In this document: positions 33,067-42,335 of the stretch, in pieces
Numbering within the stretch: the stretch's first letter is position 1
Layout of the letters: the number at the start of each line of letters is the position of its first letter
NCBI GenBank assembly: GCA_023387235.1
Contig: JAEWIJ010000009.1
Coordinates: 1-42,397 of the forward strand
DNA: 42,397 bases
DNA from: Pseudomonadota bacterium
Lineage (GTDB): Bacteria; Pseudomonadota; Alphaproteobacteria; Rhizobiales; Hyphomicrobiaceae
Direction of reading: 5' to 3'
Made by a program: the position numbers and the translations under genes
The notes under the pieces: generated by a model
What the model was told of the DNA's origin: nothing
The model's input: the letters and a program-made list of their open reading frames with translations, nothing else
The model's database searches: none

Positions 33067-33903
33067 TCAGTGCGGGTGCGTCACGGCCGAAGAAGCTGCT
33101 GAAGGCGCAAGCGCTTCGACCTGCGTCGCAGCGAGCCGTCCGCCGTACGTGGCCTGCAGGTTCTCCGCGGTGAAAGTCGTCGCGACGGGACCGGATGCGA
33201 TCTTGCGGACGTTGAGCAGCAGCACCTGGTCGAAGTAGTCGCGCACGGTCGAGAGATCGTGGTGGACGCAGATGACCGTCCGGCCCTCGGCGTTGAGATC
33301 CTTGAGCACTGAGACGATAGCCTTCTCGGTCGCTGCATCGACGCCCGCGAACGGCTCGTCCATGATGTAGAGTTCGGCACTCTGGGCGAGTGCGCGCGCG
33401 AGAAAGATGCGCTGCTGCTGGCCGCCCGAGAGCTGTCCGATCTGGCGATGAGCGAAGCTCGCCATCCCGACGCGCTCTAGGCATTCCATGGCCTTCTGGC
33501 GATGGCGGCGGGCAGCGAAGCGCAGGAACCCGATATCGCGATAGAGGCCCATGAGCACGACGTCGAGTGCCGTCGCCGGGAAGTCCCAGTCGACGCTCGC
33601 GCGCTGCGGGACGTAGGCAATACGATGGCGGACCTCGGCATAGGGGCGGCCGAAGGCCGTGACCTCGCCGCTGATGCGCGACACGATGCCGAGCGCGGCC
33701 TTGATGAGCGTCGATTTGCCGGCGCCATTCGGCCCGACGATGGCGACCATGCTGCCGGGCGGCGTCACGTAATCGATGGAGAACAGCACGGGCCTTTCGC
33801 CATAGGAAACCGTGAGGCCGTGGATGGCGAGCGGGCTTTCGCGATGCTCGGGCGCGATCGTGCGGCCATCACGGGCAATGAGCTGAGGCGCGGTGTCGCT
33901 CAT
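33067..33903 (-). CDS. Metal ABC transporter ATP-binding protein
   Basis: 278 residues. Walker A GPNGAGKS (57-64), Q-loop VPQRASVDWDFPATALDVV, signature LSGGQQQRIFLARALAQ, Walker B ELYIMDEPFAGVDA and H-loop CVHHDLSTV. The VPQ..SVDWDFP block is the mark of the Mn/Zn/Fe (cluster A-I) importers. Lies between the binding-protein gene (5 nt) and the permease genes (6 nt) in one operon. Confidence 0.92.
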   Translation of the reverse strand: MSDTAPQLIARDGRTIAPEHRESPLAIHGLTVSYGERPVLFSIDYVTPPGSMVAIVGPNGAGKSTLIKAALGIVSRISGEVTAFGRPYAEVRHRIAYVPQRASVDWDFPATALDVVLMGLYRDIGFLRFAARRHRQKAMECLERVGMASFAHRQIGQLSGGQQQRIFLARALAQSAELYIMDEPFAGVDAATEKAIVSVLKDLNAEGRTVICVHHDLSTVRDYFDQVLLLNVRKIASGPVATTFTAENLQATYGGRLAATQVEALAPSAASSAVTHPH

Positions 33904-33908
33904 GGCCG

Positions 33909-34892
33909 TCAGCTCCCCGCCAGTCGGCTGTTGAGGCCCTTCGCGGGCGCTTGCCCGCCGAGCGCGCGCGTGATGACTGTCGTGTTGTGGTCGATCATGC
34001 CGATGTACGTGCCTTCGTACGTGCCGGGGGCGCCCATGGCATCGGAGAAGAGCTCGCCGCCGATGACGACCTTGTGGCCCTTGGCTGCGGCACCCTCGAT
34101 GAGCGCCTTCACGTTACGATCCGACACTGAAGACTCGATGAAGATCGCACCGATCTTGCGCGTTACGATGACGTTGACCAGATCCTCGATCTGCTTGAGG
34201 CCGGCCTCGCTTTCCGTCGAGATGCCCTGGATGCCGAGCACCTCATACTTGTAGGCGCGGCCGAAGTAGTTGAAGGCATCGTGGGCCGTGATAAGGACGC
34301 GCGAACCATCGGGCACGGTCGCGAGCGACTTCGCGGCATACATATTGAGAGCATCGATCTCGCCCAGATGGCGCTGCATGTTCGCGTTGAACATCTCGGC
34401 GCCCTTGGGATCGAGCTTGACGAGCGCGTCGCGCGCCGCCGTCACGACGCCCTTCCACATGCCCGGATCCATCCACACGTGCGGATCGTATCGGCCGGCA
34501 TAGGCGCTGTTGTCGAGCAGCTGATCCTTGGGCAGGCTCTCCGCGAGCGCGATGACGACCTTGCGCTTGCCGAGGTCCTTGAAGAAGTCCTCGAGCTGCG
34601 CTTCAAGATAGAGCCCATGCCAGAACACCGCGTCGGCCTTGGTCATGGCAACGATATCCGAGCGGGTCTGGCGATAGGTATGTGGATCGACGCCAGGCCC
34701 CATGAGCGCCGTGACCTGCACGCGCTCGCCGCCGACCTGACGTAGAGCGTCCGCGATCATGCTGGTCGTCGCGACGACATTGAGCGGCTTCTGCGCGCGC
34801 GCGGGTGTCGCGGACATCGCCGCCAGCAACAACGCCCAAACGCCGACGGCCGCCGTCAGCGTCCTCAATATCCCCCCGACTGCCCTGATCAT
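33909..34892 (-). CDS. Metal-binding protein of ABC importer, TroA/ZnuA class
   Basis: 327 residues from the ATG at 34892, AAGGCAGG just upstream; the frame is open to 35081 but that part has no signal peptide. Signal peptide to about residue 33 (TPARA-Q). Probable metal ligands His71 (GVDPHTYRQT), His138 (DPHVWMDP), His204 (TAHDAFNYF) and Asp301 (GMIDHNT). The third ligand is His as in TroA, rather than Glu as in PsaA/MntC, and there is no His-rich loop as in many ZnuA, so zinc or manganese (or both) is the likely cargo. First gene of a four-gene importer with two Fur-type palindromes upstream. Confidence 0.9.
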   Translation of the reverse strand: MIRAVGGILRTLTAAVGVWALLLAAMSATPARAQKPLNVVATTSMIADALRQVGGERVQVTALMGPGVDPHTYRQTRSDIVAMTKADAVFWHGLYLEAQLEDFFKDLGKRKVVIALAESLPKDQLLDNSAYAGRYDPHVWMDPGMWKGVVTAARDALVKLDPKGAEMFNANMQRHLGEIDALNMYAAKSLATVPDGSRVLITAHDAFNYFGRAYKYEVLGIQGISTESEAGLKQIEDLVNVIVTRKIGAIFIESSVSDRNVKALIEGAAAKGHKVVIGGELFSDAMGAPGTYEGTYIGMIDHNTTVITRALGGQAPAKGLNSRLAGS

Positions 34893-34943
34893 CCTGCCTT
34901 GCTGCTTCAATCTGCTCCTGCAACTCGCGTGCCGTAGACGCAG

Positions 34944-34960
34944 TTGCAAACTATTTGCAG
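34944..34960 (-). promoter_or_regulatory. Fur-superfamily-like palindrome A
   Basis: TTGCAAA, CTA, TTTGCAG: 7-3-7 palindrome, one mismatch in the outermost base. About 52 nt upstream of the metal-binding-protein start. Form resembles Mur/Fur-type boxes described for alphaproteobacterial manganese and iron genes. Confidence 0.65.
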
Positions 34961-34975
34961 TAAGACATAGAGCAA

Positions 34976-34992
34976 TTGCGAATGATTTGCAA
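34976..34992 (-). promoter_or_regulatory. Fur-superfamily-like palindrome B
   Basis: TTGCGAA, TGA, TTTGCAA: same 7-3-7 form as palindrome A with one mismatch. Centres of the two are 32 bp apart, about three turns, so the bound proteins would lie on one face of the DNA. Confidence 0.65.
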
Positions 34993-35082
34993 GAGCGGGA
35001 AGGGCGCCCTGTTTGCATAGCTGGCAGCGCGTGGCGGCCCCCACCGCCGTCACGCAGGCACGGCGCAATAGGACGAGACACA

Positions 35083-35120
35083 ATAAAAAAGGCCGCTCCC
35101 GAGCTTCTTCGGGAGCGGCC
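35083..35120 (-). terminator. Strong terminator of the RND operon
   Basis: On the minus strand GGCCGCTCCCGA, 6-nt loop, TCGGGAGCGGCC, followed by TTTTTTATTG. Perfect 12-bp stem with T tract, 20 nt after the RND pump stop. Confidence 0.93.
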
Positions 35121-35139
35121 CGATGGTGCGAGCGGCCGA

Positions 35140-38100
35140 TCAGGCGACCGGCGCGTGCCGTGGCGGCTCGTGGCCCGCCTCGATGGCGTGCGGCGCGCCG
35201 GCCTGCTTCAGCGGGCGATTGCCCGTGAGCGCCCGGAGCATGACGTAGAAGAGCGGCGTCAGGAAAATGCCGAAGATGGTCACGCCGATCATACCCGAGA
35301 ACACCGCGATGCCCATGGCCTGGCGCATCTCCGCGCCCGCGCCGACCGAGAGCACCAGCGGCACCACGCCCATGATGAAGGCGAGCGACGTCATCAGGAT
35401 CGGCCGGAGCCGCAACCGGCTCGCCTCGATCGCGGCCTGCAGCGGCGTGCGCCCGGCGAACTCCAGCTCGCGCGCGAACTCCACCATCAGGATCGCGTTC
35501 TTCGCCGAGAGTCCGACGAGCACGACGAGGCCGATCTGCGTGAAGACGTTGTTGTCGCCGCCGCTGATCCACACGCCTGTCAAGGCCGCGAGCAGCCCCA
35601 TGGGTACGATCAGGATGATCGCCAACGGCAGCGTCAGGCTCTCGTAGAGCGCGGCGAGCACCAGGAACACGAGCAGCACCGAGAGCGGGAAGACCAGGAT
35701 CGCGGAGTTGCCCGCGAGGATCTCCTGGTAGGTAAGCTCCGTCCACTCGAAGGAGAAGCCCTTCGGCAGTGTCTCCGCGGCGATGCGCTCGGCCGCCGCC
35801 TGGGCCTGTCCCGACGAATATCCGGGCGCAGGTCCGCCGGTGATGTCGGCCGAGAGGAAGCCGTTGTAACGCATGGCGCGCTCCGGCCCCGAGGCCTGCT
35901 GGACCTTGAGCAGCGCCGAGAGCGGGATCATATCGCCCGTTCTCGAGCGCACCTTGAGCTGGCCGATATCGTCGGCGTGCGCGCGGAACTGCTGGTCAGC
36001 CTGCACGCGAACGGAGTACGTACGCCCAAAGCGATTGAAGTCATTGACGTACAGCGAGCCCAGGTAGATCTGCATGGTCTCGAAGACATCGGTGATGGCG
36101 ACGCCGAGCTGCCGAGCGCGTGTCCGATCGATCTGGGCGTAGAGCTGCGGAACGTTGACCTGGTAGCTCGTGAAGATGCCGGTGATCTCCGGCGTTTGCG
36201 CCGCCTTCGCGAGGAAGGCGTTCGTCGCGGCGCTCAATTCTTCATCGCCGCGACCCGTCCGGTCCTCGTTCTGCAGCTTGAAACCACCGACCGTGCCGAG
36301 GCCCGCCACCGGCGGCGGCGGGAACATGGCGATAAACGCGTCCTGGATGCCGGCGTACTGCTGGTTGAGGGCCATGGCGATCGCGGGGCCTGCGAGTTCC
36401 GGCGAGCGGCGGTCCTTGAACGGCTTCAGTCCCACGAACACGATGCCGGCGCTGGCACTGTTGGTGAAGCCGGCGATGGAGAGGCCGGGGAAGGCGATCG
36501 CGTTCTCGACGCCCGGATGCTTCAACGCGATATCGCCCATGCGACGGATCACATCCTCCGTGCGATCGAGTGTGGCGCCATTCGGCAGCTGGGCGAAGCC
36601 GACGAGGTATTGCTTGTCCTGCGCCGGCACGAAGCCTGACGGAACGATCTTCATCACGCCGATGGCTGCCGCAATCAGGACCAGGTACACGCCGAAGCCT
36701 GCAGCCTTGCGCGAGAGCACATGCTTGACGCCGCCCGAGTAGGCACTCGTCCCGCGATGGAAGACCGCGTTGAAGCCGCGGAAGAGCCAGCCGAGCGACC
36801 AGTCGAGGAAGCGCGTAAGGCGATCCTTGGGCGCATCGTGACCTTTGAGAAGCAGGGCCGCGAGCGCGGGCGAGAGCGTCAGGGAATTGATCGTCGAGAT
36901 GACGGTGGAGATCGCAATCGTGAGTGCGAACTGACGGTAGAACTGCCCCGTCAGGCCGGTGATGAAGGCGAGCGGCACGAACACGGCGACGAGCACGAGG
37001 CCGATCGCAATGATCGGGCCGGAGACCTCCTGCTTGGCCTTGTAGGTTGCCTCGCGAGGCTGAAGGCCATCCTCGATATTGCGTTCGACGTTCTCGACGA
37101 CGACGATGGCATCGTCGACCACGATACCGATCGCGAGAACCAGTCCGAACAGCGTGAGCGCATTGATCGAGAAGCCGAGCAGGTACAGGACGGCAAACGT
37201 GCCGACGATGGAAACAGGTACTGCCGCGAGTGGAATGATCGACGCCCGCCACGTCTGCAGAAAGAGAACGACGACGATGACGACGAGTACGACAGCTTCG
37301 AGCAGCGTCGCGATGACGGCCTCGATCGACGCGCGCACGAACTGCGTCGGATCGTAGACGATGCCGTAGTCCACCCCATCGGGCATGTTCTGCTTGAGCT
37401 CCGCCATGGTGGCGCGCACCTGCTGAGAGATCTGCAGTGCGTTGGAGCCTGGAGCCTGGAAAATACCAATGCCGACCGCTTGCTTGTTGTTGAGCAGCGA
37501 GCGCAGTGCGTATTCGGCCGCGCCGAGCTCCAGGCGGGCGATATCGCGCAGGCGCACGATCTGGCCGTTGGCGCCCGCCTTCACGACGATATCGCCGAAC
37601 TCCTCTTCGGTCTGGAGGCGGCCGAGCGCGTTGATGGGAAGCTGGAGATCGATCTGCGTGGGTGCCGGCGAGGCACCGATGGTGCCGACGGCCGCCTGTA
37701 CGTTCTGTGCGCGAATCTCGTTCACGACGTCAGCGGCGGAGAGACCGACCTCGGCCGTCTTGGCCGGATCGAGCCAGATGCGCATCGAGTACTCGCCGCC
37801 GCCGAACATGTTGACCTGGCCCACGCCCTCGATGCGGGCGAGGCGGTCGCGGACGTTGAGCACCGCGTAGTTGCGCAGATAGTTGATGTCGTAGCGGTCG
37901 TTCGGTGAGAGAAGATGCACGACCATGGTCAGGTCCGGCGCACTCTTCACGGTCGTGATGCCGAGACGGCGTACTTCCTCCGGAAGCCGCGGCTCTGCCT
38001 GTCCAACGCGGTTCTGCACGAGCTGCTGCGCCTTGTCGACGTCGGTGCCGAGGCGGAACGTCACCGTCAGGGTCATGACACCGTCGGTCGTCGCCTGACT

Positions 38101-38343
38101 ACTCATGTAGAGCATGTCCTCGACGCCGTTGATCTGCTCTTCGAGCGGGGTTGCGACGGTCTCGGCAATGACCTTCGGGCTGGCGCCGGGATACTGCGCG
38201 CGCACCACGATGGAGGGCGGCGCCACCTCCGGATACTCGGAGATCGGCATGACGCGCAGCGCCAGCAGACCGGAGAGGAAGATCAGGACCGACAGGACGC
38301 CGGCAAAGATCGGTCGATCGATGAAAAATCGGGAAATGTTCAT
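35140..38343 (-). CDS. RND multidrug efflux pump inner-membrane subunit (HAE1)
   Basis: 1067 residues, full length for the AcrB/MexF class. MNISRFFIDRPIFAGVLSVL, SEYPEVAPPSIVV, FGLVLAIGIVVDDAIVVVEN with the proton-relay Asp410 and Asp411, and SAKNAILMVEFARE with the TM10 lysine are intact. Exports hydrophobic drugs, bile salts or solvents from the periplasm and membrane, driven by the proton gradient. The periplasmic adaptor gene is upstream in the same direction. No outer-membrane factor follows: a terminator at 35083-35120 ends the operon, so a TolC-like protein must come from elsewhere. Regulated, by position, by the divergent TetR gene. Confidence 0.93.
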   Translation of the reverse strand: MNISRFFIDRPIFAGVLSVLIFLSGLLALRVMPISEYPEVAPPSIVVRAQYPGASPKVIAETVATPLEEQINGVEDMLYMSSQATTDGVMTLTVTFRLGTDVDKAQQLVQNRVGQAEPRLPEEVRRLGITTVKSAPDLTMVVHLLSPNDRYDINYLRNYAVLNVRDRLARIEGVGQVNMFGGGEYSMRIWLDPAKTAEVGLSAADVVNEIRAQNVQAAVGTIGASPAPTQIDLQLPINALGRLQTEEEFGDIVVKAGANGQIVRLRDIARLELGAAEYALRSLLNNKQAVGIGIFQAPGSNALQISQQVRATMAELKQNMPDGVDYGIVYDPTQFVRASIEAVIATLLEAVVLVVIVVVLFLQTWRASIIPLAAVPVSIVGTFAVLYLLGFSINALTLFGLVLAIGIVVDDAIVVVENVERNIEDGLQPREATYKAKQEVSGPIIAIGLVLVAVFVPLAFITGLTGQFYRQFALTIAISTVISTINSLTLSPALAALLLKGHDAPKDRLTRFLDWSLGWLFRGFNAVFHRGTSAYSGGVKHVLSRKAAGFGVYLVLIAAAIGVMKIVPSGFVPAQDKQYLVGFAQLPNGATLDRTEDVIRRMGDIALKHPGVENAIAFPGLSIAGFTNSASAGIVFVGLKPFKDRRSPELAGPAIAMALNQQYAGIQDAFIAMFPPPPVAGLGTVGGFKLQNEDRTGRGDEELSAATNAFLAKAAQTPEITGIFTSYQVNVPQLYAQIDRTRARQLGVAITDVFETMQIYLGSLYVNDFNRFGRTYSVRVQADQQFRAHADDIGQLKVRSRTGDMIPLSALLKVQQASGPERAMRYNGFLSADITGGPAPGYSSGQAQAAAERIAAETLPKGFSFEWTELTYQEILAGNSAILVFPLSVLLVFLVLAALYESLTLPLAIILIVPMGLLAALTGVWISGGDNNVFTQIGLVVLVGLSAKNAILMVEFARELEFAGRTPLQAAIEASRLRLRPILMTSLAFIMGVVPLVLSVGAGAEMRQAMGIAVFSGMIGVTIFGIFLTPLFYVMLRALTGNRPLKQAGAPHAIEAGHEPPRHAPVA

Positions 38344-38428
38344 GACAGGCTCGCAGGGAGTGGTTGGACCGCTCCCCGCGGGGCCGGTCAGGTTCTGGTG
38401 ATCAAGATGCGGTTCACGATGGGCAGCA

Positions 38429-39697
38429 CTATTGCTGGGCGGTCTTGGCCTGGGTCCCGCCCGTCTGTACGTCGACCGACGTCACGCGCTCCATGCTCGC
38501 AGGCTCCGGAGAGACGACGTCGCCCGGCCGCACGCGCTGCAGGCCGCTGACGACGATGCGCTCGCCGGCGTCGAGGCCGCTCGTCACGATGCGCATGCCG
38601 TCGGCCATGGCACCAAGTGTGATCTCGCGATAGGCCGTTTTGTTGTCGCCGCCGACCACGATCACGAACCGCTTGTTCTGGTCGGTGCCGATGGCGCGCT
38701 CGCTCACGGTCACGACCGGCGCATTGCGGGGCCGTGCCATGCGCACGCGCACGAACTGGCCGGGAATGAGACGGCCCTCGGGGTTGTCGAAGACCGCGCG
38801 GAGGCGCACCGTGCCGCTCGTCGCATCCACCTGGTTGTCGATGAGCTGCAGGCGACCCTGCGCCCACGTGCCATTTGCCGCCGGGTTCGCGATCTCGACC
38901 GCGACCGAGCCGACCTCGGCTGCCGCATTGGCCTCCGGGCTCAGCGCCGCAAGAACGCGCGACACCGTTCCTTCGTCCGCATTGAAGCTCGCGTAGATCG
39001 GATTTACCGAGACGAGCGTCGTCAGCAGGGGCGCGCCCGGACCGGCAGCAACGAGATTGCCGACGGTCACCTCGAGGCGTCCGACGCGGCCGGCGACCGG
39101 TGCTCGTACCTCGGTGTACTCGAGGTTGAGCCTGGCGGCCTGAAGGGCGGCCCTGGCGCCGCGCAGCGTCGCGTCGGCCTCATTGTAGGCGTTCACGCGC
39201 TGGTCGACATCGCGTTCGGAATGCGCCGGACTGCCGAGCAGGCGACGGGCGCGCTCGGCCTCGGCCTTCGTGAAGACGACCCGCGCGTCCGCTGCGGCGA
39301 CCTGCGCTTCGAGCCGGTCCACCTCGGCGGCGTAGGGCGCGGGATCGATCGTGAAGAGCCGCGCGCCTTTGTCGACGAGGGCGCCCTCGCGGAAGTGCAC
39401 GTCCTGCACGGTTCCGGCAACGCGCGAGCGCACATCGACCCTGTCGACCGCTTCGAGGCGGCCCGAGAACTCATCCCAGACGATGGCCTGACGCGGCTCG
39501 ATGGTCGCGACCGACACCGCAGGCGGCGGCGGCAACATGGGTGCCGCGCTTTCGGTATGGCCGGGGGCCGAGGTGTAGAGAACGGCGCCGGTCGCGGCGC
39601 TCGCCGCCAGGACAAAGGCCATGCCCCAGATCCAGGGGCGCCGCGCCTTCACTTGCCGTTCCGGCTCCGGTGGCGCGGTGTTGATGTCGGTGCTCAT
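38429..39697 (-). CDS. RND efflux periplasmic adaptor subunit (MFP)
   Basis: 422 residues from the ATG at 39697, 6 nt after GGAG; a second ATG at 39703 touches the ribosome site. N-terminal membrane anchor (RPWIWGMAFVLAASAATGAVLYT), no lipobox, then beta-barrel, lipoyl and alpha-hairpin parts: EFSGRLEAVDRVDVRSRVAG, VHFREGALVDKGARLFTIDP, YTEVRAPVAGRVGRLEVTVG, and NPEGRLIPGQFVRVRM. This links the RND pump to an outer-membrane channel. Separated from the pump gene by 85 nt. Confidence 0.92.
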   Translation of the reverse strand: MSTDINTAPPEPERQVKARRPWIWGMAFVLAASAATGAVLYTSAPGHTESAAPMLPPPPAVSVATIEPRQAIVWDEFSGRLEAVDRVDVRSRVAGTVQDVHFREGALVDKGARLFTIDPAPYAAEVDRLEAQVAAADARVVFTKAEAERARRLLGSPAHSERDVDQRVNAYNEADATLRGARAALQAARLNLEYTEVRAPVAGRVGRLEVTVGNLVAAGPGAPLLTTLVSVNPIYASFNADEGTVSRVLAALSPEANAAAEVGSVAVEIANPAANGTWAQGRLQLIDNQVDATSGTVRLRAVFDNPEGRLIPGQFVRVRMARPRNAPVVTVSERAIGTDQNKRFVIVVGGDNKTAYREITLGAMADGMRIVTSGLDAGERIVVSGLQRVRPGDVVSPEPASMERVTSVDVQTGGTQAKTAQQ

Positions 39698-40289
39698 GAT
39701 CATCTCCGGTTTCTTGTTTGTTCGGTCTTGTTCGAGGACGGCCGTTGCTCAGGCGGTTCCGCTCCCGACTTCTTGGGGTGCCGTTCGTCGCATGGGCGTT
39801 TGCCGCCATTTGCGCGAACGGCTCATGATCGCTCTCGCGTCTTCGAGTGGACTTTCCCTTTCCGGTGCTAGGACGTTCGAGAGTTTCCGAAGCCGACACC
39901 GGTGGGGTGTTTTTTCCAGTTCTCAATCTGCCAGCAGGACCTCGCTGGCGAAATCATACCGAGGTTTGACTGGGCCATCGGTTGGTAGGTCTCCGCCTAC
40001 TGTCCGATCGCCTTTTCTGCCGACCGGAGCGCCCGCTCAATTATGTGCCGCGTCATAGCGCGGCCGAGGGCTTGGAAGCTCAGAACCGGTTCGATGCTCT
40101 GCTCTCGCGACGGATCGTGCCAGGGGCAGCGTTTCTCAGTTATGGGGATGCAAGCCATGCGGCCTCCCGTTACCAGCTATTCCGTACCGATCGGTAGGTA
40201 ATAGGTGACAAGGGCGGTGTCAACGCCTATTTGTACCATCAAGTACGGAAATGAAGTATCGCTCGCAGAGATGTGAAGGAGAACGTGCC
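39698..40289. promoter_or_regulatory. Divergent regulatory region of the RND operon and TetR gene
   Basis: 592 bp with no convincing gene. It holds the palindrome TACCGATCGGTA at 40185-40196 near the TetR gene and TACCGA (39957-39962) with TCGGT (39978-39982) as a looser inverted pair nearer the RND side. A further exact inverted pair TTCCGTAC (40180-40187) and GTACGGAA (40243-40250) flanks the TetR promoter area. Confidence 0.6.
40185..40196. promoter_or_regulatory. Candidate TetR operator
   Basis: Perfect 12-bp palindrome TACCGATCGGTA, about 94 nt before the TetR start. TetR-family repressors often bind such ACCG/CGGT palindromes next to their own gene; this is the likely autoregulatory site. 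Confidence 0.6.
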
Positions 40290-40880
40290 GTGGCCAAGGG
40301 CCGCCCGAGAGAATTCGACCCCGATGAGGCGCTGGACAAAGCCATGATGGTCTTCTGGCAACAGGGCTTCGAGGGGGCCTCTTTGTCCGATCTCACGGAG
40401 GCCATGGGTATCAGCCGGCCGAGTCTCTATGCCGCTTTCGGCAACAAGGAGGAGCTCTTCCGGCGCGCAATTCTGCGGTACGTGGAGACGGGACCTGCCG
40501 TCGAGCATCAGGCGGCGCTCGCCGAGCCGACCTCGCGGGGTGTCGTCGGGCGGCTCTTGCGCTACAAGGCCGAAACTCTGACCGATCCGTGCCATCCGCT
40601 GGGGTGCATGGTTGTGCGGGGCGAGTTCTCGTGCGGCGAGGCTGAGCAATCCATCAAGGACGAGCTGGCCGCGCTCCGCTGCAATGGCGAGGCCGCGCTT
40701 ACCGAGCGCTTCGCACGCGCCAAGGCGGAGGGCGATCTTCCGCAATCGAGTAATCCGGCGGCGCTCGCCCGATACATTTCAGCGATCATCCAGGGCATGT
40801 CCGTGCAGGCGTCCGGCGGCGCAACGCGGGAGCAGCTTCTGGACGTCGCCGACATGGCGGTCGCCTCGTGGCCGTCGTAG
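40290..40880 (+). CDS. TetR/AcrR family transcriptional repressor
   Basis: 196 residues from the GTG at 40290, 8 nt after AAGGAG; the ATG at 40251 would add 13 residues but has a poorly placed site. N-terminal DNA-binding domain: GRPREFDPDEALDKAMMVFW, GASLSDLTEAMGISRPSLYAAFGNKEELF (helix-turn-helix about 30-55). C-terminal ligand domain with HPLGCMVVRGEFSCGEAEQS; the Cys-containing LGCMV block is shared with YcdC/NemR-like TetR proteins and may sense electrophiles. Divergent from the RND efflux pair and probably its repressor. Confidence 0.9.
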   Translation: MAKGRPREFDPDEALDKAMMVFWQQGFEGASLSDLTEAMGISRPSLYAAFGNKEELFRRAILRYVETGPAVEHQAALAEPTSRGVVGRLLRYKAETLTDPCHPLGCMVVRGEFSCGEAEQSIKDELAALRCNGEAALTERFARAKAEGDLPQSSNPAALARYISAIIQGMSVQASGGATREQLLDVADMAVASWPS

Positions 40881-41028
40881 GTTCACGTCGCGCAAATCCC
40901 ATCGCGCTACTTTCCCTTTTCGACTAGCTTCGACACGGCAAGCCGACCCTTGCCGCGGAGCACTCTGACCGCGCTGCCCCACGGCATCGAGAACAGGCCT
41001 ATCGTTTTCCCGGGAAGGAGACGATGCC

Positions 41029-42333
41029 ATGTCGCCGCGCGCCGAAGCCGTTTCATTCGACGATATCGAGAGCGCGAGCATCGATGAACTGCGTGCCTTG
41101 CAGCTCTCGCGTCTCAAAGACACGCTCGCGCGCACGTACGAGCGCGTTCCGCACTATCGCCGCAAGTTCGATGAGGCTGGTGTCCACCCGAACGATCTGA
41201 CGTCGCTTGCCGATCTCGCGAAATTCCCGCTCACGGCCAAGGAGGATCTGCGCCGGAACTATCCGTTCGGCATGTTCGCCGTGCCAATGGAAAAGGTGGT
41301 GCGCGTGCATGCATCGAGCGGCACGACAGGCCAGCCGACCGTCGTCGGCTATACGCAGGGCGATATCGACACATGGTCCCGCCTCGTCGCGCGCTCTATC
41401 CGCGCGGCCGGCGGCAAGCCGGGTGACAGGATCCACGTAGCGTACGGATACGGTCTCTTCACGGGCGGTCTCGGATTGCACTACGGGGCGGAGCTGCTCG
41501 GCTGCACCGTCATTCCTGTCAGCGGCGGCTTCACCGAGCGCCAGGTGCAGCTCATCGTCGATTTCAAGCCGGACATCATCGCGGTAACGCCGTCCTACCT
41601 GCTCGCTATTGCCGACGAGTTCGATCGTCGCGGCATCAGCGCCCGCGATACGAGCCTCCGCGTTGCGATCTGCGGCGCCGAACCCTGGACGGACGGCATG
41701 CGCGACGAGATCGAGCGGCGTTTGGGTGTGCAGGCGGTCAACATCTACGGCCTTTCGGAGGTCATCGGCCCCGGCGTCGGGCAGGAGTATGCGTCCAGCA
41801 AGGACGGCCTGACCATCTGGGAGGATCACTTCTTGCCTGAGATCATCGATCCCGATACGGGCGCGGTCCTGCCTGACGGGGAGGAAGGCGAGCTGGTCTT
41901 CACGTCACTCACCAAGGAGGCCATGCCGGTCATTCGCTATCGCACGCGTGACCTGACGCGCCTGCTTCCCGGCAACGGCCGCGCCATGCGGCGCATCGAA
42001 CGCATCAAGGGCCGCAGCGACGACATGCTCATCATTCGCGGCGTGAATGTCTTTCCATCGCAGATCGAGAGCGTGCTGGCGACCATTCCGGAGCTGGCGC
42101 CGCATTACATGCTCAAGGTGTCCCGCCCGACGCAACTCGACGAGCTCGACGTCGTTGTCGAGACACGCGCCGAAGCGAGCGCCGACGCTACAGCCGGATT
42201 GGCTCGGCGCGCCGAGCATCTCATCAAGGCGTTGGTGGGCGTCACCAGCACGGTACGCGTCGTTGCTCCCGGCGCGGTCGAGCGCTCGCAAGGCAAGGCC
42301 CGTCGCGTTATCGACAAAAGGCACAAGAGCTGA
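41029..42333 (+). CDS. Phenylacetate-CoA ligase family protein (PaaK-like)
   Basis: 434 residues; ATG at 41029, 8 nt after AAGGAG. Adenylate-forming enzyme: P-loop-like HASSGTTGQPTVVGYT, FTGGLGLHYGAELLGCTVIP, ICGAEPWTDGMRDEIE, NIYGLSEVIGPGVGQEY, and C-terminal domain RIKGRSDDMLIIRGVNVFPS. The length and YGLSE.IGPGV.. block match PaaK, which makes phenylacetyl-CoA from phenylacetate and ATP. Related ligases use other aryl acids, and no other paa genes are in the window, so the substrate is uncertain. A further gene starts 2 nt after the stop. Confidence 0.9.
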   Translation: MSPRAEAVSFDDIESASIDELRALQLSRLKDTLARTYERVPHYRRKFDEAGVHPNDLTSLADLAKFPLTAKEDLRRNYPFGMFAVPMEKVVRVHASSGTTGQPTVVGYTQGDIDTWSRLVARSIRAAGGKPGDRIHVAYGYGLFTGGLGLHYGAELLGCTVIPVSGGFTERQVQLIVDFKPDIIAVTPSYLLAIADEFDRRGISARDTSLRVAICGAEPWTDGMRDEIERRLGVQAVNIYGLSEVIGPGVGQEYASSKDGLTIWEDHFLPEIIDPDTGAVLPDGEEGELVFTSLTKEAMPVIRYRTRDLTRLLPGNGRAMRRIERIKGRSDDMLIIRGVNVFPSQIESVLATIPELAPHYMLKVSRPTQLDELDVVVETRAEASADATAGLARRAEHLIKALVGVTSTVRVVAPGAVERSQGKARRVIDKRHKS

Positions 42334-42335
42334 GC

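Noticed and set aside
34759..36639. Long open frame (626 codons) on the plus strand across the metal-binding and RND genes
   Set aside because: Spans the ends of two real genes and a strong terminator and its translation is R, E and H rich low complexity, a shadow of the minus-strand genes.
36721..37908. Open frame of 395 codons opposite the RND pump
   Set aside because: Product is D, R and E repeats typical of antisense reading of a GC-rich membrane-protein gene.
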